Shown here piece after piece: positions 6,432 to 8,844 of a stretch of DNA of 8,844 bases (position 1 is the first letter of the stretch; each line of letters starts with the position of its first letter). A program made the position numbers and the translations under genes. This stretch comes from Acidobacteriota bacterium (lineage in GTDB: Bacteria > Acidobacteriota > Terriglobia > UBA7540). The stretch covers positions 1-8,844 of the forward strand of contig JAJYJL010000244.1 of NCBI GenBank assembly GCA_021789565.1. Direction: 5' to 3'. The notes below the pieces were generated by a model, which worked only from the letters and a program-made list of their open reading frames with translations, had not been told where the DNA came from and made no database searches.

Positions 6432-7195
6432 GGTCCCCGATTCCAGTATTGGACTGCCACGGACACTTCGGGACTCATGTTGATTTCCCAGCCTGTAAGG
6501 CCGATGCGGAGTCAATGGTTGCGGTGATGGACCTTCTGAATATCGAGCGACTGGCGGTTACTTCGACGCTTGCCTGCTACAATGATTGCCCCCGCGGAAA
6601 CGCCGAAATTGACGACCTGCTGAAGAATTACCCGGAACGCTTCCTTGGTTACATTACGGTGAATCCGAACCCGCCGGGACAGGCGATTCGGGAACTTGAA
6701 CGCTGGGCCCGTTTTCACCAGCCGCCGCTCATCAAATTCCATCCCGGCTTGCACCATTACCCCGTGACCGGGCCGCATTATGGCCCGATCTGGGATTACG
6801 CAAATTCCACGGGAGCGATTGTTCTGGTGCACACCTGGGATTCTGATCCGAACTGCGGGCCATTGCTCTTTCCCGAAATTGCCAGGGACCATCCCCGGGC
6901 AAAAATCCTGCTGGGGCATTCCGGCGTAACCTGGCGCGGCTACCACCAGGCCATGGAGGCTGCTGAGAAGGCGCCGAACCTTTACCTGGACCTTTCAGGG
7001 TCGCAGCGGCACCGTCTTATTCTGGAGCGTTGCGTGGAGCGGGTGGGTTCGGATCGAATTCTGTTCGGATCTGATCTGCCATACCTTGAGGCTTCCATGA
7101 CCCTGGCCCATGTGCTGACGGCCCGCATCAGCAACGAGGCAAAAGAAAACATTCTTCGGGGAAATTTCTTGCGATTGCTGACGGAGGCTGGATGA
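6428..7195 (+). CDS. Metal-dependent amidohydrolase-2 family hydrolase
   Basis: A 255-residue TIM-barrel hydrolase of the amidohydrolase-2 family (PF04909; relatives include aromatic-acid decarboxylases and sugar-lactone hydrolases). Its catalytic set looks complete: His11 and His13 in DCHGHFG, Lys103 and His105 in IKFHPG, His135 in LVHTWD, His164 in LLGHSG, and Asp216 in LFGSDLP. It is short for the family (often 280-350) but ends with the usual GNFLRLL helix. GGAGG sits 7 bases before the ATG, and the start overlaps the preceding stop as ATGA. Its own stop overlaps the FAH-family gene in the same way. It is the likely active partner of the ligand-less paralogue upstream. In this setting a lactonase or decarboxylase acting on a sugar acid is plausible, but the reaction is not determined. 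No signal peptide, so cytoplasmic. Confidence 0.87.
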   Translation: MRSPIPVLDCHGHFGTHVDFPACKADAESMVAVMDLLNIERLAVTSTLACYNDCPRGNAEIDDLLKNYPERFLGYITVNPNPPGQAIRELERWARFHQPPLIKFHPGLHHYPVTGPHYGPIWDYANSTGAIVLVHTWDSDPNCGPLLFPEIARDHPRAKILLGHSGVTWRGYHQAMEAAEKAPNLYLDLSGSQRHRLILERCVERVGSDRILFGSDLPYLEASMTLAHVLTARISNEAKENILRGNFLRLLTEAG

Positions 7196-8075
7196 GGCTC
7201 CTGAACTTTTATGTATCCGGAGAGGATGTGCACCTGGGCGTTGTTCACGGTAAACAGGTTGTAGACCTGACCGCTGCGCTGGGCGACCGGCCGGAGTTTG
7301 TGTCTCTCTCTGCGTGGTTACGGGCGGGGAAGCCGGCGCGCCGCGTGGTAGAGGAGCTCTTGGCCGGCGGGCTGTCGTCCGGAGCAGATACCGTCGCGCT
7401 GGAAGCGCTCCGGTACGCGCCGCTGGTGAGTCGTGAGTCACGGATCTTCTGCGTGGGCCTGAACTATGCCGACCATGCCACTGAAAACAATCTGCCGCCG
7501 CCGTCCTCACCCATTTTTTTGCAAAGTTGTCATCGGTCGTCATTCCACACCGCGCCGCCATCCCGTTACCGGCTGCGAGCGACCAGATCGACTATGAAGC
7601 CGAGATGGCTGTGGTGCTGGGTGACCGAGCGGACTGCGTGGGCGAGCCAGAGGCGACGGAATGTATCGCGGGATACACGATTATGAATGACGTTTCAGCC
7701 CGGGATTTGCAGCGCGCAGACAAACAGTGGTTTCGGGGGAAAAACTGCAACGGCTTTGGGCCGCTCGGTCCGTGGCTGATTACTGCCGACGAAGTGCCGG
7801 ATGCCGGGAACCTGGAAATCACGCTTCGCCTGAACGGCCAGGTCCGCCAACATTCAAACACAGGGCAACTGGTGTTCCCGCCGGCCGCGCTGATTTCGCG
7901 GCTATCGCAGACACTGACTCTTGAGCCCGGAGATGTCATCAGCACCGTAACGCCGGCCGGCATTGGATCCAAGCAAACACCGCCAAGCTTTTTGAAAGAG
8001 GGTGACGAGATTCAGATTGAAATCTCCGGTATCGGCGTTCTGCAGAACACGGTCGGGAAGAGAAGGGAGGTTTGA
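7192..8075 (+). pseudogene. Fumarylacetoacetate hydrolase (FAH)-family protein, frameshifted
   Basis: The gene encodes an FAH-fold C-C bond hydrolase or isomerase acting on a 2,4-dioxo acid type substrate. As read, the frame from ATG 7192 leaves homology after SSPIF (residue 109) and stops at 7684-7686. The -1 frame then continues the family exactly from FAKLSSVVIPH. One extra T in the T7 run at 7514-7520 would restore a 294-residue protein, the normal length. Restored features: GLNYADHA with His95; metal ligands Glu136 and Glu138 in DYEAEM; Asp167 in MNDVSARD; GKNCNGFGPLGPW; LEPGDVIST and TPAGIG (usually TGTP; here TVTP). GGAGG lies 4 bases before the start, which overlaps the previous gene by ATGA. 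Relatives include 2,4-diketo-3-deoxy-L-rhamnonate hydrolase and fumarylpyruvate hydrolase. The lesion may be a homopolymer sequencing error, a true mutation or, less likely, recoding at T TTT TTG. Confidence 0.88.
7514..7521 (+). other. T7 run at the FAH frameshift point
   Basis: Seven T's precede G at 7521. The zero-frame codons are ATT TTT TTG, so 7515-7521 reads T TTT TTG, a sequence that fits the X XXY YYZ pattern for -1 ribosomal slippage. Eight T's would make the gene continuous. No strong downstream stem was found; a GGTCG/CGACC pair (7535-7539 with 7580-7584) leaves a 40-base loop and is weak. Confidence 0.8.
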
Positions 8076-8844
8076 TGGAACGCATACGCATTGGCGTGAT
8101 CGGCCTGGGAACGATGGGCCGGCATTATGTGAAGATTTATTCGGACCATCCATTGTCAGAGGTCACAGCCGTCTGCGCCCCGCGGCAGGAACAGGTTGAT
8201 CAGGTCCTCGCCGGTTACAAGGTTGAGGGATATACGGATTATCGGCGCATGCTGGAGCGGAACGACCTGGACGCGGTGATTGTGGCAACGCCCGATGACC
8301 GTCACTTTGAGCCGGCCCGCGACGCTCTGGAATCCGGCCGGCACGTGCTGGTGGAGAAACCTTTCACTACGATTGCCAGCGAAGCCGACGAACTGATCCG
8401 CGTGGCGAGAAAAGCAGGAAAGAAAATCCAGGTCGCATTCAACCATCGCTGGCTGCCTTCTTACTACTATGCTAAAAGCGTGATGGATAAAGGTGAGATT
8501 GGCGTTCCGCTGGCAGGATACGCGCGAAAAAACGATACGATCTTTGTTTCTACTGAGCACATCAATTGGGCCGGCAAAACTACGTCGGCATGGTTTCTTT
8601 CATCGCATGATATCGATCTGGTGCGCTGGTGGCTTGCCAGTGAGCCCGTGGAAGTCCACGCGTGGGGGCGCAAGGAAGTTCTGGCTGCGCGTGGCATTCC
8701 CACTTACGATATCATCCAGGCGCAGGTGAAATTCGATTCGGGAGCGTTTGTCACCTTTGAGTCGGCCTGGGTCTACCCAAACACATTCCCCTCGACCGTC
8801 GATTCTTTTATCGAAATTATCGGTTCGGAGGGCCACCTTCACTT
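8075..8844 (+). CDS. Gfo/Idh/MocA-family NAD(P)-dependent oxidoreductase (3' end beyond window)
   Basis: The first 256 codons of a sugar or cyclitol dehydrogenase-like protein; the family is usually 320-400 residues, so the end is missing only because the window stops. Seen: a Rossmann GLGTMG at residues 10-15; VIVATPDDRHFEPA typical of the second half of the nucleotide-binding domain; VEKPF with Lys95; FNHRWLP; and SSHDIDLVRWW with His178 and Asp181, the usual catalytic region. GGGAGG lies 4 bases before the ATG, which overlaps the FAH-family stop by one base (TGATG), so it is the last visible member of the coupled operon. The frameshift in the FAH gene would stop ribosomes about 390 bases early and could reduce its coupled translation. 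It would oxidise or reduce a sugar or sugar-acid hydroxyl in the cytoplasm; the substrate is unknown. Confidence 0.92.
   Translation, partial: MERIRIGVIGLGTMGRHYVKIYSDHPLSEVTAVCAPRQEQVDQVLAGYKVEGYTDYRRMLERNDLDAVIVATPDDRHFEPARDALESGRHVLVEKPFTTIASEADELIRVARKAGKKIQVAFNHRWLPSYYYAKSVMDKGEIGVPLAGYARKNDTIFVSTEHINWAGKTTSAWFLSSHDIDLVRWWLASEPVEVHAWGRKEVLAARGIPTYDIIQAQVKFDSGAFVTFESAWVYPNTFPSTVDSFIEIIGSEGHLH

Overview
The window reads as a bacterial chromosome segment with moderately high GC (roughly 55-60% by eye). All genes are on the + strand, packed tightly and preceded by good Shine-Dalgarno sequences. The gene mix (heparinase II/III family protein, M19 dipeptidase, COG2159-type amidohydrolases, FAH-family hydrolase, Gfo/Idh/MocA oxidoreductase, DegT remnant) resembles soil or sediment Acidobacteriota or a similar metagenomic lineage. 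That assignment is an impression from family content, not a test. No tRNA, rRNA, CRISPR array, insertion sequence or phage gene was seen.

Layout. (1) 64-1104: a 3-hydroxyacyl-CoA dehydrogenase-family gene broken by one in-frame TGA at 772-774. (2) 1147-2211: an intact M19 (renal/membrane dipeptidase family) peptidase. (3) 2212-2518: a gap with a near-consensus sigma70-type promoter (TTGACA-17 bp-TAGAAT) and, after it, what looks like the last ~60 codons of a DegT/DnrJ/EryC1/StrS aminotransferase. Its stop codon still overlaps the next start as ATGA. (4) 2519-5668: a secreted 1049-residue heparinase II/III-family polysaccharide lyase-like protein. (5) 5649-6431 and 6428-7195: two adjacent amidohydrolase-2 (PF04909-like) genes. 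The second has every expected metal ligand; the first has lost all of them. (6) 7192-8075: a fumarylacetoacetate hydrolase (FAH)-family gene split by a one-base loss in a T7 run. (7) 8075 to the window end: a Gfo/Idh/MocA oxidoreductase, truncated by the window edge.

Genes 4 to 7 overlap by 20, 4, 4 and 1 bases and so look like one translationally coupled operon, probably driven by the promoter at 2248-2276. The lyase would cleave an acidic polysaccharide outside the cytoplasm. The cytoplasmic amidohydrolase (lactonase- or decarboxylase-like), FAH-type C-C hydrolase and NAD(P)-dependent oxidoreductase would then degrade an acidic sugar derivative. This scheme resembles non-phosphorylative deoxy-sugar-acid pathways, but the substrate cannot be read from the sequence.

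The most interesting points are the apparently non-catalytic amidohydrolase coupled to its intact paralogue, the DegT scar carrying a strong promoter, and the single-base lesions in two metabolic genes. Those lesions could be real decay or sequence errors.
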